Source of the DNA: Verrucomicrobiia bacterium
GTDB taxonomy: Bacteria; Verrucomicrobiota; Verrucomicrobiia; Limisphaerales; CAIMTB01
Length of the DNA stretch: 64,000 bases
Reading direction: 5' to 3'
Assembly (NCBI GenBank): GCA_019634625.1
Contig: JAHCBA010000006.1
Location: forward strand, 124,001 to 188,000
The notes below the pieces were generated by a model, which did not search any database, was not told where the DNA came from, and worked only from the letters and a program-made list of their open reading frames with translations. The position numbers and the translations under genes are program-made. Shown here piece after piece: positions 43,232-51,969 of the stretch (positions within the stretch are counted from its first letter, which is position 1; each line of letters begins with the position of its first letter).

Positions 43232-44536
43232 ATGAAAGACCTTGTGCCGCCTCCGCCTCCGCTGGTTCGCAATGTGCATGCGGAGGTCCGGGAATTGTTC
43301 AACCGCTACGTGGTGCCCAGCTACGGTCGTTTCGAGCTGGCGCTGGCGCGCGGTCAGGGGAGCCATGTGTGGGACGTGGGAGGGCGGCGTTACCTGGACA
43401 TGGGCGGGGGCATCGCGGTGTGTTCGCTGGGGCATTGTCATCCGGCCATCACGGAGGCGCTGGTAGGGCAGTCCGGGCGGCTGATCCACGTCTCGAATCT
43501 GTACTACCACGAGCCGCAGGGACGGCTGGCGGAGCGGATTGTGCGGCACCTGGCGCCGGGGAAGGTGTTCTTCTCGAACTCCGGGGCGGAGGCGAACGAG
43601 GGGTTGTACAAACTGGCGCGGAAATTCGGGCACGAGGAGGGCCGGTTCGAGATCCTGACGGCGACCCATTCGTTCCATGGCCGGACCCTGGCGGGCATCG
43701 CGGCCACCGGGCAGGAGAAGGTGAAGCAGGGGTTCGGGCCGGCGGTGACGGGGTTCCGCCATGTGCCCTACAACGATCTCGACGCCGTGCGCGAGGCGTT
43801 GTCGCCGGCGACGGTGGCCATTCTCATCGAAGGGATCCAGGGCGAGGGCGGGATCACGCCGGCGGCACCGGAGTACCTGCTCGGACTGCGGCGGCTCTGT
43901 GATGAACGGCGGATGCTGCTGCTGATCGACGCGGTGCAGTGCGGGCATTTCCGGTCGGGCCGGTTTCAGAGTTTTCAACGGCTCCTTGAGGGGGTGCCCG
44001 GGGCCGAGGGGTTTGTGCCGGACGGTGTCTCGATGGCGAAGTCGCTCGGGGGCGGGTTTCCGATCGGGGCGTTCTGGGTGCGGGACCGGGCGCACGGCAT
44101 GGCGCTGTGCGACGTGCTGGGCCCGGGGAGCCATGCGACGACGTTCGGGGGGACGCCGTTGGGCTGTGCGGTGGCGTTGAAGGTGTTCGAGGTCATCGAG
44201 CGCGAGGATCTCGCCGGGAACGTGCGGCAACTGGGCGACTGGATGCGGGCCGAACTTGAGGGACTGGTCGAGGCGTACCCGCATGTGGTGCGGTCGGCGC
44301 GGGGGGTGGGGTTCATGCTGGGCATCGAGTTTCAGCCGAAGGACGGGATTCCCGGAATGCGGGAGGGGGACCGTGCGGCGTCGCTTCAGGCGGTGCAGCG
44401 GTTGCAGGAGGCCGGGGTCCTGACGATTCCCAGCGGCACCCAGGTGGTGCGGCTGCTGCCGCCCTTGAATCTGGGCCGGGCGGAGGCGGAGGAGGCCATC
44501 GAGGCCATCGGGCGGTTGGTGCGGGACGTCGCGTGA
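43232..44536 (+). CDS. argD: Class III aminotransferase, probable acetylornithine aminotransferase
   Basis: 434 residues from the ATG at 43232; the open frame upstream is repeat C. It is a PLP-dependent fold-type I enzyme: YLDMGGGIAVCSLGHCHP, FFSNSGAEANEGLYKLARKF, THSFHGRTLAGIAATGQEK, IEGIQGEGGITPAA, and the Schiff-base lysine in VSMAKSLGGGFPIGAF. The usual DEVQ motif reads DAVQCG here, with a lineage insert (SGRFQSFQRLLEGVPGAE) before the lysine. Likely role is conversion of N-acetylglutamate semialdehyde to acetylornithine in arginine synthesis; other class III substrates (GABA, ornithine) are possible. The TGA stop overlaps a GTG in the recN frame, so the genes are tightly linked. Confidence 0.85.
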   Translation: MKDLVPPPPPLVRNVHAEVRELFNRYVVPSYGRFELALARGQGSHVWDVGGRRYLDMGGGIAVCSLGHCHPAITEALVGQSGRLIHVSNLYYHEPQGRLAERIVRHLAPGKVFFSNSGAEANEGLYKLARKFGHEEGRFEILTATHSFHGRTLAGIAATGQEKVKQGFGPAVTGFRHVPYNDLDAVREALSPATVAILIEGIQGEGGITPAAPEYLLGLRRLCDERRMLLLIDAVQCGHFRSGRFQSFQRLLEGVPGAEGFVPDGVSMAKSLGGGFPIGAFWVRDRAHGMALCDVLGPGSHATTFGGTPLGCAVALKVFEVIEREDLAGNVRQLGDWMRAELEGLVEAYPHVVRSARGVGFMLGIEFQPKDGIPGMREGDRAASLQAVQRLQEAGVLTIPSGTQVVRLLPPLNLGRAEAEEAIEAIGRLVRDVA

Positions 44537-44550
44537 ACGGGCGGGACCGA

Positions 44551-44556
44551 GGGGAG
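44551..44556 (+). promoter_or_regulatory. Shine-Dalgarno site fixing the recN start
   Basis: GGGGAG lies six bases before the ATG at 44563. It supports that start over the GTG at 44533 that overlaps the argD stop. Confidence 0.55.
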
Positions 44557-44562
44557 CGGGCC

Positions 44563-46230
44563 ATGCTGACCACCCTGCGCATCCGGAACCTGGCGCTGGT
44601 CGCGGATCTCACCCTCGAGTGGCGGTCCGGGTTCAACGCCATCACCGGCGAGACGGGTGCGGGGAAGTCGATTTTGATCGGGGCGTTGCAGTTGCTGCTG
44701 GGCGAGCGGGCGGACCGGACGTTGCTGCGGGCGGGGGCGGACAGTTGCACGGTCGAGGCGGTGCTGGAGGTGCGCGGGCTGCGGGCGCCGTTGGGGTCGT
44801 TCCTGGAGGAGAACGGGATCGAGCCCGTTGAAGACGGGCAGTTGCTGTTGAAGCGGACCTTCACGGCGGCCGGGGGAAACCGGCAGTTCGTCAATGGTTC
44901 GCCGACGTCCCTGCCGGTGCTGGTCCGGCTGGGGGAATGGCTGATCGACATCCACGGCTCGCACGATCACCAGTCGCTGTTCCAGCCGGCGCGCCAGCTC
45001 GAGCTGCTCGATGCCCATGCGGGGTTGGCGGGGGCGCGGGGCGATTTTGCCGCGCTGTGGGACGAGCGCGAGGCGGTGCGGGGGAAGATCCGGGAGCTGG
45101 TGGTGGACGAGGCGGCCTATGCGCGTCAGCTCGATCTGTTGCGGCACCAGGTGCAGGAGATCCGGGAGGCGGAGCTTGGGCCCGGGGACGGCGAGGAGCT
45201 GGAGCGCGAGCATGACCGGGTGCGGAACGCCGCGCGACTGGGTGAACTGGCACAGGGGGCACTGGCGCTGGTGGACGACGGGGACGATTCGCTGGTGACC
45301 CGTGGTGGGCAACTGGGCCGGCTGGTTCAGGAACTGGCCCGGATCGATCCCGGGGCCTCGGGTCTGGCCGAGCGACAGGGGCTGGCCATGGAAACGCTTC
45401 AGGAACTGCGGAGCGGGCTGGCGGATTATCTCGAGCGGATCGACCTGGATCCCCTCCGCGTCCGGGCCATCGAGGAGCGTCTCGACCGGGTGCAGGGATT
45501 GCGGCGCAAGTACGGCGCGACGATCGAGGCGGTCCTTGAATTCGGGGAGCGGGCCCGGGAGGAACTCGAACGGCTGGAAGGGCGCGACGAGGAACTGGCC
45601 CGGCTCCGGGCCGGGACGGAACGGCTCGATGCGGCCCTGCGCCGGTCGGGGCAGGCGCTCACCCGGGCGCGACTGGCGGCGATCCCGAAGTTGTCGAAGG
45701 CGGTGGCGCGTGAACTGCGCGACCTCGGGTTCCGCCGGAGCGAGTTCACCGTGGAACGGCGGGGTCTCGAGGCGCCGCAACGGTCCGGATTCGATGCCGT
45801 CGAGTTCCAGCTGGCGCCGAATCCCGGGGAACCGATGCGTCCGTTGCGGGCCATTGCGTCCTCGGGCGAACTCGCCCGGGTGATGCTTGCGCTCAAGACG
45901 GTGCTGGCCGCCCAGGACGACGTGCCGGTGCTGATCTTCGATGAGGTGGATGCCAACGTCGGGGGCGAGACGGCCCACGCGGTGGGGCGCAAGATGCGGC
46001 AGCTCGGGCGGCAACGTCAGGTGCTCTGCATCACCCATCTGGCGCCGGTGGCGGCGGCGTGCGACGCGCATTTCGTGGTGAGCAAATCCGACCGGGGCGG
46101 CCGGACCGTCACCGAGATCCGGACGGTCGAGGGGGAGGACCGGATTGGCGAGGTGGCGCGCATGCTGGGGGGCGATGCGGCGGCCCGGCGTCATGCGGCG
46201 GCGCTGGTCAACGGCGATGGAGGCGTTTGA
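44563..46230 (+). CDS. recN: DNA repair protein RecN
   Basis: 555 residues from the ATG at 44563 (MLTTLRIRNLALVADLTLEW), supported by a good ribosome binding site. This SMC-like ATPase for double-strand-break repair has its Walker A at residues 29-36 (GETGAGKS), the FVNGSPTSLPVLVRLGEWLI and IDIHGSHDHQSLF segments typical of RecN, a coiled coil, the ABC signature (IASSGELARVMLALKTVLA), and Walker B (VPVLIFDEVDANVGGETA), with the closing histidine loop in VLCITHLAPVAAACDAHFVV. Length is normal for the family. Its end overlaps the next gene by 14 bases, so the run argD-recN-mnmC-like is probably one operon. Confidence 0.95.
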   Translation: MLTTLRIRNLALVADLTLEWRSGFNAITGETGAGKSILIGALQLLLGERADRTLLRAGADSCTVEAVLEVRGLRAPLGSFLEENGIEPVEDGQLLLKRTFTAAGGNRQFVNGSPTSLPVLVRLGEWLIDIHGSHDHQSLFQPARQLELLDAHAGLAGARGDFAALWDEREAVRGKIRELVVDEAAYARQLDLLRHQVQEIREAELGPGDGEELEREHDRVRNAARLGELAQGALALVDDGDDSLVTRGGQLGRLVQELARIDPGASGLAERQGLAMETLQELRSGLADYLERIDLDPLRVRAIEERLDRVQGLRRKYGATIEAVLEFGERAREELERLEGRDEELARLRAGTERLDAALRRSGQALTRARLAAIPKLSKAVARELRDLGFRRSEFTVERRGLEAPQRSGFDAVEFQLAPNPGEPMRPLRAIASSGELARVMLALKTVLAAQDDVPVLIFDEVDANVGGETAHAVGRKMRQLGRQRQVLCITHLAPVAAACDAHFVVSKSDRGGRTVTEIRTVEGEDRIGEVARMLGGDAAARRHAAALVNGDGGV

Positions 46231-47110
46231 TCTGGTGCGGTTGCGCGCGGACGCCTGGGGGATGCGTTCCCGGGAATACGGGGAGGTGTGTCATCCGGGC
46301 ATCGGGCCCCGGGCGGAGGCGGAGGCGCTTTATGTTCACGGACTCCGCCTTCCTGAACGGTGGCTGGCGCAGCCCGCGGGGGAACCGTTCGTGGTGTGGG
46401 ATGTCGGGTTGGGGGGCGGGGCGAATGCGCTGGCCGTTCTCAATGCCGCCGGGGCGTGGCCGGTGACGCTTCGGATGGTGAGCTTCGACCGTTCGATCGA
46501 GGGCTTTGACTTCGCGCTCCGGCACGCCGGGGAACTGGGATACTTCGGGTCCCTCCTCGAACCCGCGCGGGCATGGATGTCCGAACCCGGTGTCGAACTG
46601 CGGCATGGGCGGGCACGGATCCAATGGGACCGGGTGCTGGGCGATTTTTCGACCCTGCTGGCGGAGGCCGATGCCTGGCCGGCGCCTCACGCCATTCTGT
46701 TCGATCCGCATTCCCCGGCGGCCAACCCGGAGATGTGGACGTTGCCGGTGTTCGAGGGGCTGGCGGCGCGGTGCGATCCGGCCCGGCCCTGCACGCTGGC
46801 GACCTATTCCCGGGCGACGGCCGTCCGGGCCGCGCTGCTGCTGGCGGGATTCCGGGTGGGGATGGGTGCGGCGACCGGCACCAAGGAGGAGACCACCGTG
46901 GCGGGCACAACGGGATCGCGGGTGGATGGGTTGCTGGGGCGGCGCTGGCTCGAGAGGGCGGAGCGATCGACGAAGGCCGAGCCGTGGCGGCTTCCGCCGT
47001 ACCGGGACCTGCCGTTGCAGCCGGAGACCCGGGAACGGCTGCTGGCCCATACCCAGTTTGCGGAGCTCACACCCGGATCACCGGATTCTCCAGGGTCCCG
47101 ATCCCGCTGA
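46217..47110 (+). CDS. MnmC N-domain-like tRNA-modification methyltransferase
   Basis: 297 residues from the ATG at 46217, which overlaps the recN stop by 14 bases. The start matches MnmC methyltransferase domains: EYGEVCHPGIGPRAEAEALY, then motif I VVWDVGLGGGANALAVLN, SFDRSIEGFDFALRHAGELG, and the AILFDPHSPAANPEMW catalytic loop, followed by LATYSRATAVRAALLLAGFR and a G-x-G-T-K-E-E-T region. The FAD-dependent oxidase half of bifunctional MnmC is absent, as in many bacteria. By family it methylates the aminomethyl group on U34 of tRNA; here the precise substrate is inferred. The last 44 bases overlap the convergent FAH gene. Confidence 0.85.
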   Translation: MEAFDLVRLRADAWGMRSREYGEVCHPGIGPRAEAEALYVHGLRLPERWLAQPAGEPFVVWDVGLGGGANALAVLNAAGAWPVTLRMVSFDRSIEGFDFALRHAGELGYFGSLLEPARAWMSEPGVELRHGRARIQWDRVLGDFSTLLAEADAWPAPHAILFDPHSPAANPEMWTLPVFEGLAARCDPARPCTLATYSRATAVRAALLLAGFRVGMGAATGTKEETTVAGTTGSRVDGLLGRRWLERAERSTKAEPWRLPPYRDLPLQPETRERLLAHTQFAELTPGSPDSPGSRSR

Positions 47111-47921
47111 TGCGGATCCGGACGCGGTCGCCTTCCTCGAGGGTGAAGGTGTCGGGAGGGACGATGCCGGTGCCGGTGAGGAGGATGGCGCCGCGGGGAA
47201 AGCGCTGGCTTCGGAAGAGCCAGTCGGCCAGTTCGCCGAACGACCGTTTCATGCGGCTGACCGAGGTGATGCCGGAGAAGGCGGGGGCGCCGGCCCGTTC
47301 GATGTCGATCTGGATCTCCCAGGTGCGGGCGTCGGCCTCGGCCGCCCCAACGACGATCCAGGGGCCCAGGGTGCAGGAGCGGTCGTAGGTCTTGGCCTGC
47401 GGGAGGTACAGGAGGTTTTCGCCCTCGATGTCGCGGGAACTCATGTCGTTGCCGACGGTGTACCCGGCCAGTTCGCCGCGGGAATTGAGGACCAGCGCGA
47501 GTTCGGGTTCGGGGACATTCCAACGGGCGTCGCGGCGGATGCCGACCGGGTCTCCGGGATGGACCACCTTTTCCGGCAGCGACTTGAAGAAGATCTCCGG
47601 TCGGGGCGCCTCGTACACGCGATCGTAGGCGCGGGCGCTGAAGTCGCTCTCCTCCATGCGGGCGGTCTTGCTGCGGAGATAGGTCACGCCCGCGGCCCAG
47701 ACTTCCTGACCCTCGACCGGCGCCAGCAGGCGGACTCCGGCGAGGGGCAGACGGGGCAGGGTGCGACGGGTCAGTTCGGTCAGGCGCGCCACCAGCGATG
47801 GCGCCTCGATGAGATCGGTCATCGAGGTCACGCCCGAGGCGGTGAGGTCAATGACGGCCTGGTCCACGACGACCCCGACGCGCGGGCCGTCCGAGCCGGT
47901 TTCAAATCGGCAAAGGTGCAT
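47067..47921 (-). CDS. Fumarylacetoacetate hydrolase family protein
   Basis: 284 residues from the ATG at 47921 (MHLCRFETGSDGPRVGVVVD); the frame upstream runs through repeats and another gene. The FAH fold is clear: WAAGVTYLRSKTARMEESD, metal-binding acidic residues in WNVPEPELALVLNSRGELAG, YTVGNDMSSRDIEGENLLYL, AKTYDRSCTLGPWIVVG, and the closing GTGIVPPDTFTLEEGDRVRI. Family members hydrolyse or hydrate beta-diketo or 2-keto-3-deoxy acids, often at the end of sugar-acid or aromatic breakdown. Given the polysaccharide-degrading context a deoxy-sugar-acid substrate is plausible but unproven. It converges on, and overlaps by 44 bases, the mnmC-like gene. Confidence 0.9.
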   Translation of the reverse strand: MHLCRFETGSDGPRVGVVVDQAVIDLTASGVTSMTDLIEAPSLVARLTELTRRTLPRLPLAGVRLLAPVEGQEVWAAGVTYLRSKTARMEESDFSARAYDRVYEAPRPEIFFKSLPEKVVHPGDPVGIRRDARWNVPEPELALVLNSRGELAGYTVGNDMSSRDIEGENLLYLPQAKTYDRSCTLGPWIVVGAAEADARTWEIQIDIERAGAPAFSGITSVSRMKRSFGELADWLFRSQRFPRGAILLTGTGIVPPDTFTLEEGDRVRIRISGIGTLENPVIRV

Positions 47922-47975
47922 GCGGAGGAAGAGCCTCGCCGCAGGGCGGCGGTAAACCAAGTCCGGGATGCGAGG

Positions 47976-48083
47976 GCTGAAGCCTGAGGCCTGAGGCCTG
48001 AAGCCTGAAGTCTGAAACCTGAAACCTGAAGCCTGAAACCTGAAGCCTGAAACCTGAAACCTGAGGCCTGAGGCCTGAGGTCC
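47976..48083. repeat. Heptanucleotide tandem array (CTGARRC, about 15 units)
   Basis: Unbroken 7-bp units CTGAAGC, CTGAGGC, CTGAAAC and CTGAAGT run for about 108 bp, close to the start of the FAH gene. Units differ mainly at the purines and the last base. Read on the minus strand it would encode a Phe/Arg/Gln/Ala/Ser/Gly-rich repeat, but no start or signal supports translation. Confidence 0.85.
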
Positions 48084-48233
48084 AGTTTCCGTACGGAATG
48101 GGAGGTCCGGGCAGGATCGAACCCATCGGGCCAATCCTGAGGCGGCGATCGAAAGGGTGTGTCTGCGGGTTCGAGTCCGAGTCCCCACGAGGGGTGGCTT
48201 GCCAGACGGCGGTCGAGGTGGTGCGCTGGAGGC

Positions 48234-49112
48234 ATGCACCTTCCCCGACCGTTCCTTGCAGGGCTGGATCGACGACGCTGGCTGATGGCGGTGGGCGGGT
48301 TGACAGGGGCCGCGGTGTTGTCGCGATCGAGCCTGGCGGAGGCGGGGACGTCCGGGCTGCGGACGATTTCCTACAACGTGCTGGCCTGCCGGGGGTATCC
48401 CGAGACCGACGCGAACCGCGAGCGGTTGGTAGGCGCACGGGACCGGATGGTCGAGCGGTTTGCGATCGAGTTGGCGGTGTACAACGCGGACGTGGTCACC
48501 TTCCAGGAATCCCCTTCCGAGGCGATGGTCGCGTCCATCGCCAAGGCCATGGGCCGGCATTACACGTACTTCCCTGGCGGATTCCCAGGTGCGGTGATTT
48601 CGCGGTTCGAGATTGTGGAGTCGGAGAACTGTCCGCTGGTCGAGGGGCCGCGTCCGCCGGACTTGTTCACGAGGCACTGGGGCAGGGCGGTGCTGCGGAT
48701 GGGCGGGGAACGGTTGACGGTGTACAGCGCCCATCTGCACCCCAGCAATGTGGAGGTGCGGGCAAGGGAGGTCGGACTGGCGCTCGAACGGATGGCGGCG
48801 GACATCGCGGGCCCGGACCCGATGCTGTTCCAGGGGGACTTGAACCATCGTCCCGACGGACCCGAGATGGCGCGGTGGCGGGAAGCGGGGTTGGTCGATG
48901 CGGTGACGCGCTCCGGGGATGCTTCCGAACTCACGTTTCCAAGCACGGTCCCGGTCCAGTGCATCGACTACATCTGGTCGAACGCGGCGCTGGCCCGGCG
49001 GTTGTCGGGGGCGCGGGTTCTGTTCGAGGGGGCGTTCCGGACCAACCCGGCGGACGAGCGATCCTTCGCGCTGAGCGATCATCTGCCGGTCCTGGCGGAT
49101 TATCGGGGGTGA
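48234..49112 (+). CDS. Exported endonuclease/exonuclease/phosphatase family protein
   Basis: 292 residues from the ATG at 48234, with GGAGG just upstream. A signal sequence follows (DRRRWLMAVGGLTGAAVLS). The EEP fold is well marked: RTISYNVLACRGYPETDANR, ADVVTFQESPSEAMVAS (metal Glu), VYSAHLHPSNVEVR, MLFQGDLNHRPDGPEMARW, CIDYIW and the final SDHLPVLADYRG. All usual catalytic Asp, Asn and His positions are there. The family includes exported nucleases, phosphatases and sphingomyelinases; the DxNxR/K-like GDLNHRPDGPE and the Tat/Sec signal favour an extracytoplasmic phosphoesterase, substrate unknown. Confidence 0.88.
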   Translation: MHLPRPFLAGLDRRRWLMAVGGLTGAAVLSRSSLAEAGTSGLRTISYNVLACRGYPETDANRERLVGARDRMVERFAIELAVYNADVVTFQESPSEAMVASIAKAMGRHYTYFPGGFPGAVISRFEIVESENCPLVEGPRPPDLFTRHWGRAVLRMGGERLTVYSAHLHPSNVEVRAREVGLALERMAADIAGPDPMLFQGDLNHRPDGPEMARWREAGLVDAVTRSGDASELTFPSTVPVQCIDYIWSNAALARRLSGARVLFEGAFRTNPADERSFALSDHLPVLADYRG

Positions 49113-49147
49113 AGTGAATCGCGAATGGCGAAGGGCGAATCGGGCCG

Positions 49148-49284
49148 GTGCATCCCGGAGTTGTGGGTGAGGAGGCAGCGAGTCCTCAATCCATGGCACC
49201 ACTCCACTGCGGCCTCGTGGAACTCGGCCCTCCGAGACGACGCTTCGCGAAATCTGCACCTCTCTCCACAACTTCGGGATGCAC
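49148..49284 (+). repeat. Repeat family A, copy 7 (internal deletion)
   Basis: 137 bp. Both ends are retained (GTGCATCCCGGAGTTGTGGG and CCACAACTTCGGGATGCAC), but about 20 bp are lost after AGGAGGCAGCGAGTCCTCAA compared with the full copies. Confidence 0.8.
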
Positions 49285-49333
49285 GTGCATCGGGCAGCGC
49301 GAGGGGGTGCCGCGGTGGGGGCGGGGCGGGCGT

Positions 49334-50506
49334 TCAGGCGGTCTGGTTCGCCAGTCGATAGACCGTGCCGTCCATGCAGGGCACCAGGACGTTGCCGGAG
49401 GGATCGATGGCGGGACGACCCTGGATGGCGCGGGGGGCAAGGAAGCGCCGGTGAAGGCTGCCATCGCTTCGGATCTCGTTCAGGCGTCCGAGAGGGTCGC
49501 CCAGAATCCACCGGTCGTCGCCCGGGCAAACACCGCCGGCCAGCAGGTAGTCGCACTCCAGGGACACGCTGAATCGGATGCCGCCGTCCGGATCGATGCG
49601 GTGAACGTGTCCGGCGAGATCCGCGACGACAAGGTGGCCGCCGGGAAGCAGGCCGGGCGGGGCATGGACGGCGGCGGGGAGATCGCGTGTCCAGCGGACC
49701 CGATCGGCGTCGAGGTCCCAGGCCAACAGCCGGGCGGTGGCGCCCAGAGGAAGGACTCCGTACGCGACGGACCTTCCCTCGTCGAGGAGGGGGCCGGCGG
49801 TCAGCCGCCCGGGAGTCGCGCCCTGAGGAGGGTCCGGTTCCAGATGGAGCACCTCCTCGTCTCCGCCCGGATGCCGGCGCACCCATTCCACGCCGCGTTC
49901 GGGAACGGCACGGAGAAAGAAGACGACGTCGCGGGCGTCGGCGGCGGGAGCGGCGCGCGGGAAGGCCCCGGCATTCCAGTCGGTGACGGGTTCTCCGTCG
50001 GCGGCGTTGAGGAGCCATCCGCGCCCCCCCCAACTGCTGAACAGCACCGCCTTCGATCCGGGCAGGAAGAGCGGGTCGGCGAGGATGCGGGGATCGGTGT
50101 GGCTGGGGAGGGAGCGGCGCCAGGCGAGGGTTCCGCGGGCGGTGTCGAGGGCCGCCACGGTTCCGTCGTGCGTGCCGACGAACAGGCGTTCATCGGTCGG
50201 ATCGAGGACCGGCGAGGCGGAGATCGCGGCGTTGAGGCGGGTGGTCCACCGATGCTCCCCCGTCGCCGAGTGGGACTGCACGCTTCCGGAAAGGTCCGCG
50301 ACATAGGAACGGCCGGCGTGGTCGAACACGGGCGAGGCTTGAACGGGTCCGGCGGCCCGGAACCAGGACGTCGGGTCGGCGAGTGTCCCGGCGGGGCCGT
50401 CGAACAGGGCACGCCGGGCAGGGTCGCCGCCGGCCGTTCTCCAGACGGCCCGGGGGTGTCCGACCGGACCGGGCGGACCGGGCGGTTTCGGTTCAGGAGC
50501 CGACAC
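49334..50506 (-). CDS. PQQ-like beta-propeller protein, coupled to the DUF362 gene
   Basis: 390 residues from a GTG at 50506 that overlaps the end of the DUF362 gene, so translation is coupled; a longer frame to 50629 would overlap that gene more. The sequence consists of PQQ/BamB-like blades: QASPVFDHAGRSYVADLSGS, ASPVLDPTDERLFVGTHDGT, AALDTARGTLAWRRSL, GRLTAGPLLDEGRSVAYGVL, GDDRWILGDPLGRLNEIRSD, ending GNVLVPCMDGTVYRLANQTA. Tryptophan-docking motifs are degenerate and no PQQ-dehydrogenase catalytic residues are evident. No signal peptide is visible, so the location is uncertain. Context suggests a partner of the Tat-exported DUF362 protein. Function unknown. Confidence 0.78.
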   Translation of the reverse strand: MSAPEPKPPGPPGPVGHPRAVWRTAGGDPARRALFDGPAGTLADPTSWFRAAGPVQASPVFDHAGRSYVADLSGSVQSHSATGEHRWTTRLNAAISASPVLDPTDERLFVGTHDGTVAALDTARGTLAWRRSLPSHTDPRILADPLFLPGSKAVLFSSWGGRGWLLNAADGEPVTDWNAGAFPRAAPAADARDVVFFLRAVPERGVEWVRRHPGGDEEVLHLEPDPPQGATPGRLTAGPLLDEGRSVAYGVLPLGATARLLAWDLDADRVRWTRDLPAAVHAPPGLLPGGHLVVADLAGHVHRIDPDGGIRFSVSLECDYLLAGGVCPGDDRWILGDPLGRLNEIRSDGSLHRRFLAPRAIQGRPAIDPSGNVLVPCMDGTVYRLANQTA

Positions 50507-51734
50507 GCTGGTAGGTGGGTTGGAAGGGGAAACGGGCGGTGTCCAGGGGCACGCCGACGATCTCGAGTTGTGCGGGGCGGTTTTCGCCCAGGCCCCGGCG
50601 CCGCGCCAGGGCGAGGTGATTGGTGCCATTGACGAACGGGAGCGACCGGTCCGGGGCGTCCGGGTTGAAGCCCATGACGCATGCGGCGACGGCGTCGGTG
50701 CAGACCGGGTTGAGTCCGGCGAGGAGCAGTCCGGGTCGGGTGGGCGAGACCATGCCGCCGTTCCACCAGCCTTCGGCGGACTGGATGGTGCTGATACCGT
50801 CGATGACTACCGCGGCGATGGGAAAGGCCGCTGCGAGATCGACGATGAAGCGGGGGACGTTATGGCCGTGGTCGCCTTCGACGGACCGACCGGTGAAGGC
50901 ATCGACGGAGGTCAGCGGCCGGCGCGAACAGCGGTGCATGGCATCGCTGCGATACCCGATGGCGTCCTCCGAAGGTTCGGCGAGGAGATCATCGCCGTAG
51001 AGGCTGCTGGGCGGGATTCCGAAGAGGTTCTTCATTCCGCCGGTGATACCGCCCGAGACGTGGCTTTTCAGCTTGGCCAGGGAGATCAGGACGTCGGTGT
51101 CCACGTAGGCGCGATGGACCTCCCATGCGGTGGCCAGTTCGCCGTGAGGCACCCGCACCTGCGCGTAGTCCGGGTGGGTCCCCCGGTTCCGTGTGTTCTC
51201 GAAGCGCGCCCGTCCCTGCATGACCGCATTGAACGCGGCGAGGTGGAGACCGTAGCCGGCGAAGGCTTCCTCGGCGGAGGTTCGGAACGGCAACTGATCG
51301 CAGAAGACAACGCGCCGGGCCCCGGCCCGGACCAGAAGACTTCCGAGGGCCAGGGCCACCACAGGATGAACGGTCACGGTGAGCCAGAGGGGAATGCCGT
51401 CGAGGTGGGCCTGGGAGGTGTTGACGAGGTTGAGCTTCACCGTCACGTGGCGGCGCCGGACGAGGCGCTCGAGACCGCCCAGGTCGTCGAACATGGCGCC
51501 CAGCGTCCGGGCCACCTGTTCCACCTCGTATTGGCGACAGAGGCCGATGGCTGTGGGCGAGCGTGGCGGACGCGGGGAGGTGCCAGGGGCCGGTTCGGAC
51601 CCGGAGGCCGAACGGGCCAGCAATGCCGGGGGAACGGCGGCGGCCAGGACCGCATTCCTGAGAAAGTCGCGCCGGGAAAGGGTTCGCCCGGGGCAGCGAG
51701 GCGGGCGCGGGTTGGAAGCGACGGGGGCGTGCAT
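50493..51734 (-). CDS. Tat-exported DUF362 protein
   Basis: 413 residues. The twin-arginine signal is clear (SRRDFLRNAVLAAAVPPALL). DUF362 features follow: VTVKLNLVNTSQAHLDG, RRVVFCDQLPFRTSAEEA, TDVLISLAKLKSHVSGGITG, GMKNLFGIPPSSLYGDD, VIDGISTIQSAEGWWNGGMV, and LAGLNPVCTDAVAACVMGFN. The usual ferredoxin-type cysteine clusters of some relatives are missing. DUF362 proteins are widespread in PVC bacteria and anaerobes but have no agreed reaction; an exported role is all the sequence shows. Its end overlaps the GTG start of the PQQ-propeller gene, so the two act as a pair. Confidence 0.85.
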   Translation of the reverse strand: MHAPVASNPRPPRCPGRTLSRRDFLRNAVLAAAVPPALLARSASGSEPAPGTSPRPPRSPTAIGLCRQYEVEQVARTLGAMFDDLGGLERLVRRRHVTVKLNLVNTSQAHLDGIPLWLTVTVHPVVALALGSLLVRAGARRVVFCDQLPFRTSAEEAFAGYGLHLAAFNAVMQGRARFENTRNRGTHPDYAQVRVPHGELATAWEVHRAYVDTDVLISLAKLKSHVSGGITGGMKNLFGIPPSSLYGDDLLAEPSEDAIGYRSDAMHRCSRRPLTSVDAFTGRSVEGDHGHNVPRFIVDLAAAFPIAAVVIDGISTIQSAEGWWNGGMVSPTRPGLLLAGLNPVCTDAVAACVMGFNPDAPDRSLPFVNGTNHLALARRRGLGENRPAQLEIVGVPLDTARFPFQPTYQRVGS

Positions 51735-51814
51735 GGTGCCGACTCCGAATCGTCCCGAGCCAACGCCCGCGGCGCGGCGCTGTCAATGCCCCGGGGATCG
51801 CGCCTGGGTCGCCG

Positions 51815-51905
51815 GTGCATCCGGGAGTTGTGCGTGAGGCGGCTGCGAATCGGAGGGACGAGCTCCGTGAGTCCTCAACCCAACGCCCCACACCGTTGCG
51901 GCCTT
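51815..51905 (+). repeat. Repeat family A, copy 8, truncated and joined to family B
   Basis: The left two-thirds of the family is present (GTGCATCCGGGAGTTGTGCG, then CGGAGGGACGAGCTCCGTGA, CACACCGTTGCGGCCTTGTC). It breaks off exactly where family B sequence begins. Confidence 0.75.
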
Positions 51906-51969
51906 GTCGCGCCTTACCATCCGGCCTTTTCCGCGACGACAGGGCCCCTTCCAGGTTTCGGACAGGCTC
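51906..51969. mobile_element. Repeat family B, right-end fragment
   Basis: It matches the reverse complement of the left 64 bp of the intact MITE at 9 kb (CCATCCGGCCTTTTCCGCGA, then CAGGGCCCCTTCCAGG, GACAGGCTC). It is followed by CTA, the stop codon of the Rrf2-type gene. The other end has been lost to the family A junction. Confidence 0.75.

Noticed and set aside
47976-48083. Possible CRISPR array
   Set aside because: Units are seven bases with no spacers, and no cas gene is present.
48100-48190. tRNA-like T-loop sequences (GGTTCGAGTCC and its inverse)
   Set aside because: The T stem does not pair over five bases, and no acceptor, D or anticodon arms can be built on either strand.
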